DNA from: an uncultured Ligilactobacillus sp.
GTDB taxonomy: Bacteria > Bacillota > Bacilli > Lactobacillales > Lactobacillaceae
Direction of reading: 5' to 3'
Assembly: GCA_934215475.1 (NCBI GenBank)
Contig: CAKPZY010000011.1
Span: forward strand, 1-52,053
DNA length: 52,053 nt
The notes beneath the pieces are model-generated. The model saw only the letters and a program-made list of their open reading frames with translations. It was not told the origin of the DNA and made no database searches. Both the position numbers and the translations under genes were made by a program. Position 1 is the first letter of the stretch; the number at the start of each line of letters is the position of its first letter. Positions 17,278 to 26,574 of this stretch are shown in pieces.

Positions 17278-18489
17278 ATGAAAGAAATCGTTATTTTAGG
17301 CGGCGGGTACGCTGGTTTACGCGCTTTGAAGTTCTTACAGGCAAGTAAAGGCGGCTTCCACATCACTCTGGTCAACCTTAATGACTATCATTATGAAGCT
17401 ACTGATCTGCATGAAGTTGCTGCAGGGATCCAACCCGCAGAAAAGATCTTGTATCCGATCGAGGACGTTGTGGATCCAGACGTAACAACTTTTGTTCAGG
17501 CAAAAGTTGAGAAAATTGACCGTGATGCTCAAGAGGTCAGCTTAGATAATGGTGAGGCCGTTTCATATGATTACTTAGTGGTTGCTTTAGGTTTCCGTTC
17601 TGAATCTTTTGGTATCCCAGGCGTTGATGATAATGCTTTGCCGATGGTCGATGTTAAAACGGCTATTGCCGTTCATGACCATATCATTGCACAGTTAGAA
17701 GATTACAAGGAAACTCATGATCCTGACGACTTGAAGATCGTTGTCTGCGGGGCTGGTTTCACCGGCATCGAATTATTGGGAGCTTTGAATGATTCTAGAG
17801 AAGAGTTTGCTGAAATTGCCGGCGTTGCCCCGGAACGGATCGAGCTCTACGTGGTTGAAGCTTTAACCAAATTGTTGCCGATGTTCCCAGAGGAACTGGC
17901 AGACTACGGTGTTGCTAAATTAGAGAGTTGGGGCGTGAAGTTCTCAACTGGCAAGCCGATCAAAGAAATCAAACCAAAGACAGTTATTTATCAAACAAAT
18001 GCTGACACAGGCGAAACCGGTGAATTGACCGCTAATACTATCATCTGGACGACAGGTGTTTCTGGCAGCAAAGTGATCGATAAATCTGGTTTCTCTGCTA
18101 AACGCGGGCGTTTGATGGTCGACAGTGATTTGCGCGACCCAGAATATCGCAATGTTTATGTTATTGGTGATGATTCAGCTGTCTTGGATCCCGCAGCCAA
18201 CCGGCCGTTTCCTACGACTGCTCAGATCTCACTGGTGATGGGCGAATTAGCAGCTAAAAATATCCTGGCACAACTGGCAGGTCGTGAGACTGGCGATTTC
18301 ACCTATTCCCCCTTGGGTACCGTTGCTTCGCTTGGCAACACCCATGCTTTTGGCGTCTTAGGTACAGACAAGCCGGTCAAAGGGTACCTTGCTTCAGCTT
18401 TGAAGAAACTTATTATCGATAAATCATTGCTGGAAACAGGCGGTACTAAAGAATTATTTGCTAAAGGACGCTTTGATCTATATCATTAG
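17278..18489 (+). CDS. ndh: Type II NADH:quinone dehydrogenase
   Basis: A single-subunit flavoprotein that passes electrons from NADH to membrane quinone without pumping protons, feeding cytochrome bd. It is 403 residues with an FAD-binding GGGYAGL near residue 8, an NADH-binding CGAGFTGIELLGAL near 158, and the second FAD-site text YVIGDDSAV. The C-terminal part carries the amphipathic region expected to hold it at the membrane. AAGGAGA lies just before the ATG. The gene follows menA by 12 bases and is followed by a terminator, so menA-ndh is a two-gene unit. Other related FAD oxidoreductases are less likely given this context. Confidence 0.9.
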   Translation: MKEIVILGGGYAGLRALKFLQASKGGFHITLVNLNDYHYEATDLHEVAAGIQPAEKILYPIEDVVDPDVTTFVQAKVEKIDRDAQEVSLDNGEAVSYDYLVVALGFRSESFGIPGVDDNALPMVDVKTAIAVHDHIIAQLEDYKETHDPDDLKIVVCGAGFTGIELLGALNDSREEFAEIAGVAPERIELYVVEALTKLLPMFPEELADYGVAKLESWGVKFSTGKPIKEIKPKTVIYQTNADTGETGELTANTIIWTTGVSGSKVIDKSGFSAKRGRLMVDSDLRDPEYRNVYVIGDDSAVLDPAANRPFPTTAQISLVMGELAAKNILAQLAGRETGDFTYSPLGTVASLGNTHAFGVLGTDKPVKGYLASALKKLIIDKSLLETGGTKELFAKGRFDLYH

Positions 18490-18512
18490 AAATAAGGAAC
18501 TGACAATCAGAA

Positions 18513-18549
18513 GAGAGCTGCTGCCATTTGGCAGTGGTGCTCTTTTTTT
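18513..18549 (+). terminator. Intrinsic terminator after ndh
   Basis: AGAGC and CTGCC on the left pair with GGCAG and GCTCT on the right around an ATTT loop, with a run of seven T residues after it. Confidence 0.8.
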
Positions 18550-18679
18550 GCAAGTCAAGTTAAAAGAGATAATCATAAATTTGGTCTATACTTGGTTCTG
18601 CAATATAAATAATACCATTGGACACTGTTTCGAAAATTCAGCCAATCAATATTCAAAATAAATGATAGAGGTGTTGTTG

Positions 18680-19633
18680 ATGAATATATTAAGCCTACAG
18701 AAGTTGAGTGATAAAGACACGAAAACTATCACAGCTGCTGGTCACGTTGATTATCGGTATCAAGTTGCTAATAACGTTACTCTTGGTGATTTGGCTTGGG
18801 CGGATGTTCTGTTAGGTTACAATGACGAGCTCACAGACAAATTGGCTAAAAACGATTCTGTTCAGTGGGTCCAAGCCTGGTCTGCCGGTGTCGATCAATT
18901 GCCGCAACAGCTTTTCGCACAAAAGGGGATCACCCTGACAAACGCCTCTGGTGTGATGGTCCCCGGATTAGCTGAGCAAATCATGGGCGAGATGATCACA
19001 TGGGACAGAAAATTACAGCATTCATTTGGTGCTCAGTTAAAACACACTTGGGATGAACTGCCCCATGAAAAATATCAGGAATTGGGGGACAAAACTTTAC
19101 TATTGCTGGGCGTCGGCCATATCGGACAGCAGGTTGCACAGCTGGCAGCGGCGTTTGGCATGCATGTGGTAGGTGTAAGACATAGCGGCAGGTCAGCTCA
19201 AAACGTGGCAGAAATGCATACAATGAAAAACATAGTTAAAGCGGCCCGCGGTGCAGATTTCATATTAAATACTTTACCTGTTACCACGGAAACGACTTCT
19301 GTTATCGATAAGAACTTTTTTGAACATTTAAAAGATTCGGCGGTTTATATCAATTATGGCCGTGGCCAAACAAATAATGAAGCTGACTTGCTTGAGGCCT
19401 TGCAAGCCAAGCAAATTGGCGGAGCCATCATGGATGTTTGGCAAACCGAGCCGCTTCCTAAAGACTCGCCGTTTTGGAAGCTGGATAATATTTTGATCAC
19501 CCCGCATACCGGGGGAGATACTGCCTTATATGATTCGCGGATCGCTGAGTTAGTTGCCCGAAATATTCAAAGTATGAAAACTGAGCAAATAGCACCGACC
19601 GAAAATGTCGTTGATCTTGATCTTCGTTACTAA
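18680..19633 (+). CDS. D-isomer-specific 2-hydroxyacid dehydrogenase
   Basis: An NAD(P)-dependent reductase of 2-oxoacids, cytoplasmic. With the ATG at 18680 (GAGGTG upstream) the protein is 317 residues. The cofactor-binding motif is LLGVGHIGQQVAQ, and the catalytic set reads Arg228 (NYGRG), Glu257 (QTEPLP) and His276 (TPHTGG), so the active site is intact. An in-frame ATG six codons earlier lies before the ribosome binding site and was not used. The text is closer to the general GyaR/phosphoglycerate-dehydrogenase-like group than to D-lactate dehydrogenase. No neighbouring gene hints at the substrate. Confidence 0.85.
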   Translation: MNILSLQKLSDKDTKTITAAGHVDYRYQVANNVTLGDLAWADVLLGYNDELTDKLAKNDSVQWVQAWSAGVDQLPQQLFAQKGITLTNASGVMVPGLAEQIMGEMITWDRKLQHSFGAQLKHTWDELPHEKYQELGDKTLLLLGVGHIGQQVAQLAAAFGMHVVGVRHSGRSAQNVAEMHTMKNIVKAARGADFILNTLPVTTETTSVIDKNFFEHLKDSAVYINYGRGQTNNEADLLEALQAKQIGGAIMDVWQTEPLPKDSPFWKLDNILITPHTGGDTALYDSRIAELVARNIQSMKTEQIAPTENVVDLDLRY

Positions 19634-19811
19634 AACAATTAGAGTTTAAACGTTGGTATTTTATTAAGTCTTGAGAAACTTTTATGCATTTTATGGTGGA
19701 TAGGTACTCCAAGTGGTAAATTTTTAGTGCAAGTTGTTTAAACAGCGACAGTTATCCGTTTATACTATTGAATTGAACTAACGTTTTGGACAAGACCAAG
19801 GAGGAGTAAAC

Positions 19812-20489
19812 ATGAAAATTATCTGGCACGGGCATGCCTTTATTGAGATCCAGACCGCTGGTAAGCAGCTTCTGATCGATCCCTTTATTGAAGGCAACCC
19901 GTTTACGAATACCAAAGCTACCGATTATGACCCGGATTATATTTTGTTGACTCACGCGCATAAGGATCATGTTGGCAGTACAGAAGAAATTGCAAAGCGT
20001 TCTGGGGCCAGCATCATCGCGATGACTGACCTGGCTAGTTATTTCGCAGATAAAGGTTATCAAACGTATGGGCCTAATATCGGCGGGAGCGAGGACTTGG
20101 ATTTCGGTAAGGTCAAGATCATTCCAGCATGGCATACCACCGCGGCTCCAGTCAAAGGAGTGAATCTGCCTTTGGGTGTTGCCACAGGCTTAGCTTTGAC
20201 CATCGAGGACAAGCTGATTTATATAGCCGGTGACACCGGCCTATTCTTGGATATGCAATTAGTGGGCTGTAAACAGCCAGTTGATGTGGCATTTTTACCT
20301 ATTGGAGACCATTTCACAATGGGCATTGATGATGCAGCCTATGCTGCCAAATTATTAGGCGCTAAGACTGTGGTGCCCGTTCATTACAACACTTTCCCGC
20401 CAATTAAACAGGATCCTCATCAATTTTTGGATCTACTTGAAGATCATAATGGATATTTGCCGAAAGTAGATCAACCATGGACGCTATGA
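19812..20489 (+). CDS. UPF0173 family metal-dependent hydrolase
   Basis: A 225-residue protein of the metallo-beta-lactamase fold. The metal-binding motif HAHKDH is at residues 48-53, with further likely ligands in GDTGLF and in VPVHYNTFPP near the C-terminus. The family is widespread in Firmicutes (YtkL-like) and has no settled substrate. CAAGGAGGAG lies just upstream of the ATG, and a TATACT box at 19761-19766 is a possible -10. It appears to be transcribed alone. Confidence 0.85.
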   Translation: MKIIWHGHAFIEIQTAGKQLLIDPFIEGNPFTNTKATDYDPDYILLTHAHKDHVGSTEEIAKRSGASIIAMTDLASYFADKGYQTYGPNIGGSEDLDFGKVKIIPAWHTTAAPVKGVNLPLGVATGLALTIEDKLIYIAGDTGLFLDMQLVGCKQPVDVAFLPIGDHFTMGIDDAAYAAKLLGAKTVVPVHYNTFPPIKQDPHQFLDLLEDHNGYLPKVDQPWTL

Positions 20490-20837
20490 AGTAAAGAAAA
20501 CTGTAGTTGCAGTCTTAAAGACGAGCCTCTTCAGATGTCCTTGTAGTGAGAAATTTAATTTGTTTTGATTACGGTCATGCAAAAATGTGTGTCCTAATTG
20601 AGCGGTTAAATTTCTTTTTGTTTAGTCAGCGCTATGTTTTATACTTCAACTTAATTCAGAGCATCGCCATGCGGGAAAAATGAAACAGAATATTGACTCA
20701 CGATCACCGTTTGCGTGGTAAGTACATGCATGAAAGCATTTGTCAAATTGAAAATCCTGTCGGATAATAGAAACAATTTCTGTGCTGGTTTGCGCAATGG
20801 AATGTTTTACAAAGGAAAGTCGGAAAGGTATTAGGAT
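20490..20837 (+). promoter_or_regulatory. Intergenic region with the promoter of the MFS exporter gene
   Basis: TTGTCA at 20740-20745 and GATAAT at 20763-20768 have a 17-base spacer, giving a leader of about 60 bases. GAAAGTCGGAAAGG before 20838 is a modest ribosome binding site. No terminator was found after the hydrolase gene, and no gene is seen in the 348 bases. Confidence 0.6.
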
Positions 20838-22055
20838 ATGGAAGCTAAGAAACCTGTGAAACTGCCACTCTGGAAGAGAAATTTATATATTTTGTGGTTT
20901 GGTGTGTTTATGACCGGCGTTGGGATGAGCGAGATCATGCCTTTTCTTTCGCTTTTCATCAACGAATTAGGAAATTTTACCAAGGATCAGTTATCTTTTT
21001 ACAGTGGAATAGTTTATTCCGGGAGCTTCTTATTCATGGCCATTGTTTCTCCTTTGTGGGGGAAACTAGCCGACCAAAAGGGCAGAAAATTGATGCTGCT
21101 GCGCTCTTCCATTGGGATGGGTATAGTATTCTTTTTGATGGGTTTTGTTCATAACGTCTGGGAATTGCTGTTTTTACGTTGCCTGCAAGGCGCTTTTGGC
21201 GGCTATGTTTCTAATTCTAACGCTTTGATAGCAGCTCAGACGCCGCGCGAACATGCCGGCCATTCACTTAGTATTTTAGTGACTGGGATCACCGCTGGTA
21301 ATTTGTTAGGGCCGCTATTAGGAGGTTTCTTGGCTGATGCCTTCTCTTATCGGATCTCGTTTCACATTACAGGAGTTATCATGCTGGTGGTCTGCTTGCT
21401 AACGTATTTATTTGTTAACGAGAAGCCTGTCAAAAGGCCTAAAAAGACCGAGACACCGAAAAAATCTTTGACGTTTAAGGATATTCGCAGCGATCGTGTT
21501 ATTTTTTTGCTGATCACCACTACCATGCTGATCCAGGTCGTTACCATGTCGATCAACCCCATTTTAAGTTTATTTGTCAAAGAACTTACAGATCCAGGAC
21601 AATCAGTAACTTTATTGGCCGGTTTTGTCGCGGCAATGCCTGGGATCTCCACTGTTTTGGCTGCTCCAGCTTTTGGCAGGCTTGGTGATCGCATAGGAAC
21701 CCACAAATTACTGATTTTTGGGTTTGTTTTTGCCATGCTGACCTTTGCTGCAACGTCATTTGTTCAAAATGTGTATGTTTTGATGTTGTTAAGGTTGTTG
21801 ACTGGAATTTCAGACGCTGCCATTCTGCCGTCCGTGCAGACTTTGTTGACTAAAAACACGTCTACAGAAAACACGAGCATAGTATTTTCTTACAATCAAA
21901 GTTTTCAATCTTTAGGTAATATGTTTGGACCACTGCTTGGATCAGCAATTGCGGCGCTTTTCGACTATCGAGAAATATTCTTGTTTAGCAGTTTCATTAT
22001 GGTAATTAATTTTATTTCCTTTACTCGCAGCAAAATGTTTGGTGAGAATAATTAA
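20838..22055 (+). CDS. MFS multidrug exporter (PmrA/MdtG-like)
   Basis: A 405-residue major facilitator protein with 12 membrane segments, probably a proton-driven drug exporter. The segment MTGVGMSEIMPFLSLFINEL and the loop GKLADQKGRKLMLLRS (motif A) match the PmrA/MdtG group of efflux pumps; motif C-like GNLLGPLLGGFLAD lies in segment 5, as in drug:H+ antiporters. A central cytoplasmic loop rich in Lys and Pro (VKRPKKTETPKK) separates the halves. The ATG at 20838 follows a modest GGAAAGG site. Substrates cannot be inferred. Confidence 0.83.
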   Translation: MEAKKPVKLPLWKRNLYILWFGVFMTGVGMSEIMPFLSLFINELGNFTKDQLSFYSGIVYSGSFLFMAIVSPLWGKLADQKGRKLMLLRSSIGMGIVFFLMGFVHNVWELLFLRCLQGAFGGYVSNSNALIAAQTPREHAGHSLSILVTGITAGNLLGPLLGGFLADAFSYRISFHITGVIMLVVCLLTYLFVNEKPVKRPKKTETPKKSLTFKDIRSDRVIFLLITTTMLIQVVTMSINPILSLFVKELTDPGQSVTLLAGFVAAMPGISTVLAAPAFGRLGDRIGTHKLLIFGFVFAMLTFAATSFVQNVYVLMLLRLLTGISDAAILPSVQTLLTKNTSTENTSIVFSYNQSFQSLGNMFGPLLGSAIAALFDYREIFLFSSFIMVINFISFTRSKMFGENN

Positions 22056-22199
22056 TGGGTTTCAGGGACTGAAGAGGACAGAACTTTTGTTTCCGCTTTT
22101 TAAAAAGATCTTTTTGAGACTGATTATTTTTGCGTTTGCCATTTTTGGATTACAATGAAGGGAAATTGTTTGAGAGGGCTTTTATAAAAGCTTATTAGT

Positions 22200-22235
22200 C
22201 CTTCATTCTCAGGTGTCTTTAAAAATGAAGGGGGG
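22200..22235 (+). promoter_or_regulatory. Hairpin next to the ribosome binding site of the unknown gene at 22244
   Basis: CCTTCATT at 22200-22207 is a perfect complement of AATGAAGG at 22224-22231, and the GG end of the right arm is part of the Shine-Dalgarno run GGGGGG (22230-22235). If formed, the hairpin would partly cover the ribosome binding site. It could be a translational control element or chance. Confidence 0.35.
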
Positions 22236-22243
22236 ATAACGAT

Positions 22244-22918
22244 ATGCCAGATAAGTATACGAAAGAAGATCTATTAGATCTGAAGAACGAAACAATGCGC
22301 GGGTATGCTCATCAGTTTGAGAAGCATTATGCGGCCGGATTGGCTAAGGTTTTGAATGTTCCAAAGATCCACGCTGTTTTAGCGCAGGAATTCGAAGATG
22401 TGTTATTAGATGAGTTGAAAAAAACACATGGTGACCGGAGTGTCATGCTGCAAACCAATGGAAATGTACCTCCCTATGCTTTGATCATTTATTTGGGAAA
22501 TGACCCGCTTGTAGCATTTTCTGAGGGACTGTATGCTTTTGCAGAAGAATCGGGACTAGAAAATATTGTGCGGCAGCTTGTTGACCGAGAAACTAAGCGC
22601 AGCGCAAAAGAAAAGGGTGTGTTGGAAGATAACTTGCTGCTTGGCTTGTGTACGACATTTTTGCTGGCTAGTGTTTATATGACTGAAGATCCAATTATTG
22701 GCAAGTATTTAGTAAAGCCCGAGCCGCCGCGAGTTGATGAAAATATTCTGGAATATGCAAATAACGGCCGGAATATTGTGAATATTCGGACAGTGCATCA
22801 TTTAAATGAAAATGAACGTCAAACACTGGGCGTTATCTTAAAACTGCGTCCCGAAATCGATGAAACAACAGTCGATGTGCAAAAAGACCGCGCGCGTTAC
22901 AGTGTTTTTGATTTTTAA
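22244..22918 (+). CDS. Conserved-looking protein of unknown function
   Basis: I do not recognise this 224-residue protein. It is soluble and mixed alpha/beta or mostly helical, with many charged residues and no signal peptide. A hydrophobic stretch (NLLLGLCTTFLLASVYM) near residue 135 is too mild to call a membrane segment with confidence. The C-terminal part reads NNGRNIVNIRTVHHLNENE, which may be a beta hairpin. GGGGGGATAACGAT before the ATG is a strong ribosome binding site. Codon use is like that of neighbours, so it is a real gene. It stands alone between an MFS exporter and a HesB-like gene, both on the same strand, with more than 180 bases on each side. Confidence 0.75.
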   Translation: MPDKYTKEDLLDLKNETMRGYAHQFEKHYAAGLAKVLNVPKIHAVLAQEFEDVLLDELKKTHGDRSVMLQTNGNVPPYALIIYLGNDPLVAFSEGLYAFAEESGLENIVRQLVDRETKRSAKEKGVLEDNLLLGLCTTFLLASVYMTEDPIIGKYLVKPEPPRVDENILEYANNGRNIVNIRTVHHLNENERQTLGVILKLRPEIDETTVDVQKDRARYSVFDF

Positions 22919-23151
22919 TTTGAAGATTTGCAGTCTCATGCTTGCCTGGTGGTGTCATAAATTATTGGGGGAGCATGTTTCTATTCTCTGTATAGAAAGA
23001 ATAATAAAAAGCGGTCAAAACATTTTAAAAGGATCAGCAATCGCATGTAAAATGTTAATTATTTAGCGTATAGCAATTTCAGGCACTTTGCTTGATAAAC
23101 TTACAAAAGGTTAGTAAAGTGTAATTGTAAGGATTGAAAGGGGAGATATTA

Positions 23152-23511
23152 ATGTATTTGAAGGTGGAACCAGAAGCACAGAAAAAATTACAACCACTTC
23201 TTGATGAAGGCAAAGACTTGTTGCTTGATTTTGATGATGGCGTTGGTCCACTGTCCAATGTTGGAACTTGTACTTTAGCTTCGGTATTTAGAATTGTTGC
23301 AGTTTCTCCCGGCGCAGAAGAGAAGGATTATAACAAGTCGCTTAATTCCAATATAGGCACTTTTAGATACAAGGGTTATAGTGAGATGTATATGGATGAT
23401 CAAATGCGTTTAGAGATAAACCCAGTTAATAAAACGTTGAGTCTACACGGCAATAGTGGTGGCGAATTAACAGGGATGGTCAACCTCGAGGACCTTTCTG
23501 AAAAAGTATAA
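23152..23511 (+). CDS. HesB/IscA-like iron-sulfur biosynthesis family protein
   Basis: A 119-residue protein that resembles the HesB-like domain of A-type Fe-S carriers, in the variant found in lactobacilli and bacilli (YneR-like). The beginning MYLKVEPEAQKKLQPLL and the segment GVGPLSNVGTCTLAS fit that family. Only one Cys is present, so the three-Cys cluster site of true IscA is absent and a cluster-carrier role is not supported. The start at 23152 follows AAAGGGGAG; an in-frame TTG at 23134 precedes that site. A strong terminator follows. Confidence 0.75.
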   Translation: MYLKVEPEAQKKLQPLLDEGKDLLLDFDDGVGPLSNVGTCTLASVFRIVAVSPGAEEKDYNKSLNSNIGTFRYKGYSEMYMDDQMRLEINPVNKTLSLHGNSGGELTGMVNLEDLSEKV

Positions 23512-23525
23512 TATAACTGATCCAA

Positions 23526-23573
23526 AACTTTCCAATCATAGCTGACGTTGATGCTATGGCTGGAAAGTTTTTT
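23526..23573 (+). terminator. Strong intrinsic terminator after the HesB-like gene
   Basis: AACTTTCCA at 23526-23534 pairs with TGGAAAGTT at 23561-23569, with an inner CATAGC/GCTATG, followed by TTTT. Confidence 0.88.
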
Positions 23574-23689
23574 ACATGTTAAGATGAAAAACATTCATTA
23601 TAAATTGAATAAGTTGAATTTTACTAATCTTACAAATGAGTGTATGCTTATTTTGACTCAAAAAGAACAATGAAACGGAGGAAAATGAT

Positions 23690-24877
23690 ATGTTACCAAA
23701 AATTTCAGAACGGATCTCCCAAGAGCCATCAGCAATGGATGAATTACTAGCACTTAGCAGTCAGAGCCAAATGATTTCATTTGCTGCTGGATATCCTGCT
23801 AAAGAACTCTTCCCGCGCGAAGAATTGGAAAAAGCATTTGTCCATCGTTCACAGAAAAGCGATCCTGATCTTTATCAATACGCCTCTGTTGCAGGCTATG
23901 CACCCTTACGACAAAAATTAGCTGACATGGCTGCCCGAACTGGTATTAAAAATGTCGGCCAAGAAAATGTAACTTTGACTCAAGGAGCCCAGCAAGGGAT
24001 CAGTTTGTTGGCGGATCTATTTTTAGACATCGGTGACGGTGTTGTGGTAGAAGGGCCAAGTTATATTGGTGCCTTACAAGCATTTGAAGCGCGCAAGCCT
24101 CGTTTTTACGAGATGCAGATGCAAAATGATGGGCCTGATTTGGATCAACTTGAGTCGATCGTCTCCACTCATTCAGTTAAATTAGTATACACGATCCCAA
24201 CATTTCAGAATCCGACCGGTGTTTGCATGTCGATCACTAAACGTAAACGGATCGTACAATTAGCACGTAAATATGGTTTTTTGATAATTGAAGATGATCC
24301 ATACCGTGAGCTGCGTTATGCTGGCCGGGAACTGCCAAGCATCAAGTCCTTTGATAAAACCGGCAATGTAATACTTCTGGGCAGTTTTTCCAAAATTTTG
24401 TCACCAGCGTTGCGCGTAGGGTGGATGGTTGCCGATCGTGGCCTGTTAAAACTGGTGAATAACTTGCGCTCGGCGTCAGATTTTCAACCTTCCAATGTCA
24501 TCTTGCAGATGATCGATCAATTTATGGAAGAAAATGATCTGCGAAAACATATTGACCATTTAAGAAAGATCTATGGTGAACGCAATCAAGCAATGCAAGG
24601 TGCTTTGAAAAGATACTTACCACATGGTTGTACATTTTCCAAACCGGAAGGGGGTTTCTTTATCTGGGTGACATTACCGCGTGGTGTTTCTGCCAAAAAA
24701 ATACTGCAAGACGGTTGTTCGATCACGTACATTGAAAGCTCCCAGCTATACGAGACGACTCGGCAGGAAAATCAAATGCGGTTAAACTTTACCGGAGTCT
24801 CGGAAGAAAAAATTAAATTGGGCTGTAAGATGTTAGCCCAAAGCATCCGAAAAGAAAGTCTTGCTCTAACAGCATAA
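23690..24877 (+). CDS. PLP-dependent aminotransferase (class I, 2-aminoadipate/aromatic type)
   Basis: A fold-type I aminotransferase of 395 residues that moves amino groups between an amino acid and a 2-oxoacid. The PLP lysine is K235 in GSFSKILSPALRVGW, preceded by the PLP-contacting NPTG (PTFQNPTG) and EDDPYRELRY. The text resembles LysN/MocR-type enzymes without the GntR DNA-binding domain, a group that takes aromatic, branched or 2-aminoadipate substrates. GGAGG lies 10 bases before the ATG. It is a single-gene unit bounded by strong terminators. The exact substrate is not predictable. Confidence 0.87.
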   Translation: MLPKISERISQEPSAMDELLALSSQSQMISFAAGYPAKELFPREELEKAFVHRSQKSDPDLYQYASVAGYAPLRQKLADMAARTGIKNVGQENVTLTQGAQQGISLLADLFLDIGDGVVVEGPSYIGALQAFEARKPRFYEMQMQNDGPDLDQLESIVSTHSVKLVYTIPTFQNPTGVCMSITKRKRIVQLARKYGFLIIEDDPYRELRYAGRELPSIKSFDKTGNVILLGSFSKILSPALRVGWMVADRGLLKLVNNLRSASDFQPSNVILQMIDQFMEENDLRKHIDHLRKIYGERNQAMQGALKRYLPHGCTFSKPEGGFFIWVTLPRGVSAKKILQDGCSITYIESSQLYETTRQENQMRLNFTGVSEEKIKLGCKMLAQSIRKESLALTA

Positions 24878-24886
24878 AAACTAAAC

Positions 24887-24930
24887 AGCAAAAAGAAGAA
24901 GGGGAGAGAGTCCTTCTTCTTTTTGCTTTT
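24887..24930 (+). terminator. Strong intrinsic terminator after the aminotransferase gene
   Basis: AGCAAAAAGAAGAAGG at 24887-24902 is a perfect 16-base complement of CCTTCTTCTTTTTGCT at 24912-24927, with a T-rich tail. Confidence 0.88.
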
Positions 24931-25342
24931 AATTTGAAAACTAATAGTTCCATGGTATGAGCAATTACGAGTGAAATTGCAAAAGGATAATGTTTCGCAA
25001 ATCAGTTAATTGTTCTAAAATGTATTGCAAAGAAGAAAATTTTAGGTTTAAAATTTCAAAAATAATTTTTCGTGTTTATTGATGCTAATGAGTGATCAAG
25101 AGGCCTGGCTTTTTCGCTTCTTCATAAATAGATTAATATTTCACAAAACTAAAATAAGTATTCTTTTAAGTATTTACTTATGATAATTTTAGCGCTATTT
25201 TTGATAAGGCTATTAGTTTCTGGTTAAATAGTGTATTTTAGCAGCTTTAAATGTATTAACAAATTCATATCATTTAAAAAAATCATAAGAGTATGCTAAC
25301 CTTTTAGTGAGCGCTGTTACAAAGTAGGGAGGAAAAATAACA
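24931..25342 (+). promoter_or_regulatory. Long AT-rich upstream region of the opuC operon
   Basis: No gene is seen in these 412 bases. TTGATA at 25201-25206 and TTAAAT at 25224-25229 are 17 bases apart and form the best promoter candidate, giving a leader of about 105 bases. TAAGTA-TT-TACTTA at 25167-25180 is a perfect palindrome just upstream of it and could be an operator. GGGAGG at 25327-25332 precedes the opuCA start. Confidence 0.45.
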
Positions 25343-26569
25343 ATGGAAGAACCTATTTTAGTCTTTAAAGACGTTAAAAAGGTTTACCGAGGTGGTAGTG
25401 TTGGCGTTGAGGGTGTTAACTTGACGATCAACAGGGGGGACTTCGTGTGTTTGATCGGTACTTCCGGCTCAGGTAAGACAACAACGATGCGAATGATCAA
25501 CCGTATGCACGATGCGACTTCTGGTGAGATCCTTTTTCACGGCAAGGATATTAGAAAGATGGATCCAGTCAAGTTGAGAAGAGAAATCGGTTACGTGATC
25601 CAAAACATTGGCCTGATGCCGCATATGACGATCTATGACAACATTACTTTAGTTCCGCGTTTGTTAAAATGGCCAGAAAAAAAGAAGCGGGCGCAGGCTA
25701 AGAAACTCTGTAAAGAAGTTGAATTACCGGAAGAATTTCTGGAGCGGTATCCGTCTCAGCTCTCTGGCGGCCAGCAGCAGCGTGTCGGTGTTATCCGCGC
25801 GCTGGCCGCTGATCAAGACTTGATTTTAATGGATGAACCTTTTGGGGCCCTCGATCCCATTACTCGTGAATCATTACAGGATCTGGTCAGTGATCTGCAA
25901 AAACGCCTTAAAAAAACGATCGTTTTTGTGACCCACGATATTGATGAAGCTTTGCGTTTGGCTACCCGCGTGGTGATCATGGATAGTGGTAAGATCATTC
26001 AAAATGACACCCCAGAAGAGATCTTGACGCACCCAGCCAACAACTTTGTCAAGAATCTGTTAGGTGAAGAGCGCTTGAGCCAAGCTCGGGCTGACCTATA
26101 TACGGTAGATCAGATCATGGCGAAAGACCCGGTCAAGATCACGCTTGAGCGGTCGATCCCCGAGGCAATCAAATTGATGCGCGAACGTCGCGTTGATACC
26201 TTGTTAGTCGTCGATGAAGATAACTACTTCAAAGGCTACGTTGACATTGAATCGATCACTGATCGTTATAAACGTGCTACCAGTGTTTCTGATTTGTTGA
26301 GTACAGATATGCCGACCTTGGAAAAAGATACCTTAGTTCGGAAAACTGTTCGTAAGATGCTGAACCGCGGGTTTAAATATTTACCTGTCGTCGATGAAAA
26401 CAATAAATTGTTGGGGATCGTTACTCGGACGACCATGGTCGATGTTGTTTATGATACTATCTATGGTACTTCAGAAGACAGTAATACTAATAGCACATCT
26501 GAGGCTAAACAAGAAAGTTATTCAGATAGTGATCACGAAAATGACTCAGTTACCACCAAAGGGGAGTGA
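25343..26569 (+). CDS. opuCA: Osmoprotectant ABC transporter ATP-binding subunit
   Basis: The ATPase of a glycine betaine/carnitine/choline importer, used in osmotic adaptation. It is 408 residues: Walker A GTSGSGKT at 39-46, signature LSGGQQQR, Walker [10 protein letters not shown], then two CBS domains from about residue 255 ([15 protein letters not shown] and [16 protein letters not shown]). Those domains sense ionic strength in the related OpuA. The C-terminal tail is acidic and rich in Ser and Asn. Four genes follow the order ATPase, permease, binding protein, permease, as in opuC. It overlaps the next gene's ribosome binding site, so the operon is tightly packed. OpuB-type choline specificity cannot be excluded. 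Confidence 0.9.
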   Translation: MEEPILVFKDVKKVYRGGSVGVEGVNLTINRGDFVCLIGTSGSGKTTTMRMINRMHDATSGEILFHGKDIRKMDPVKLRREIGYVIQNIGLMPHMTIYDNITLVPRLLKWPEKKKRAQAKKLCKEVELPEEFLERYPSQLSGGQQQRVGVIRALAADQDLILMDEPFGALDPITRESLQDLVSDLQKRLKKTIVFVTHDIDEALRLATRVVIMDSGKIIQNDTPEEILTHPANNFVKNLLGEERLSQARADLYTVDQIMAKDPVKITLERSIPEAIKLMRERRVDTLLVVDEDNYFKGYVDIESITDRYKRATSVSDLLSTDMPTLEKDTLVRKTVRKMLNRGFKYLPVVDENNKLLGIVTRTTMVDVVYDTIYGTSEDSNTNSTSEAKQESYSDSDHENDSVTTKGE

Positions 26570-26574
26570 TTATA

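Noticed and set aside
21362..21736. Minus-strand open frame of 124 codons inside the MFS exporter gene
   Set aside because: Antisense shadow of a hydrophobic gene; no ribosome binding site.
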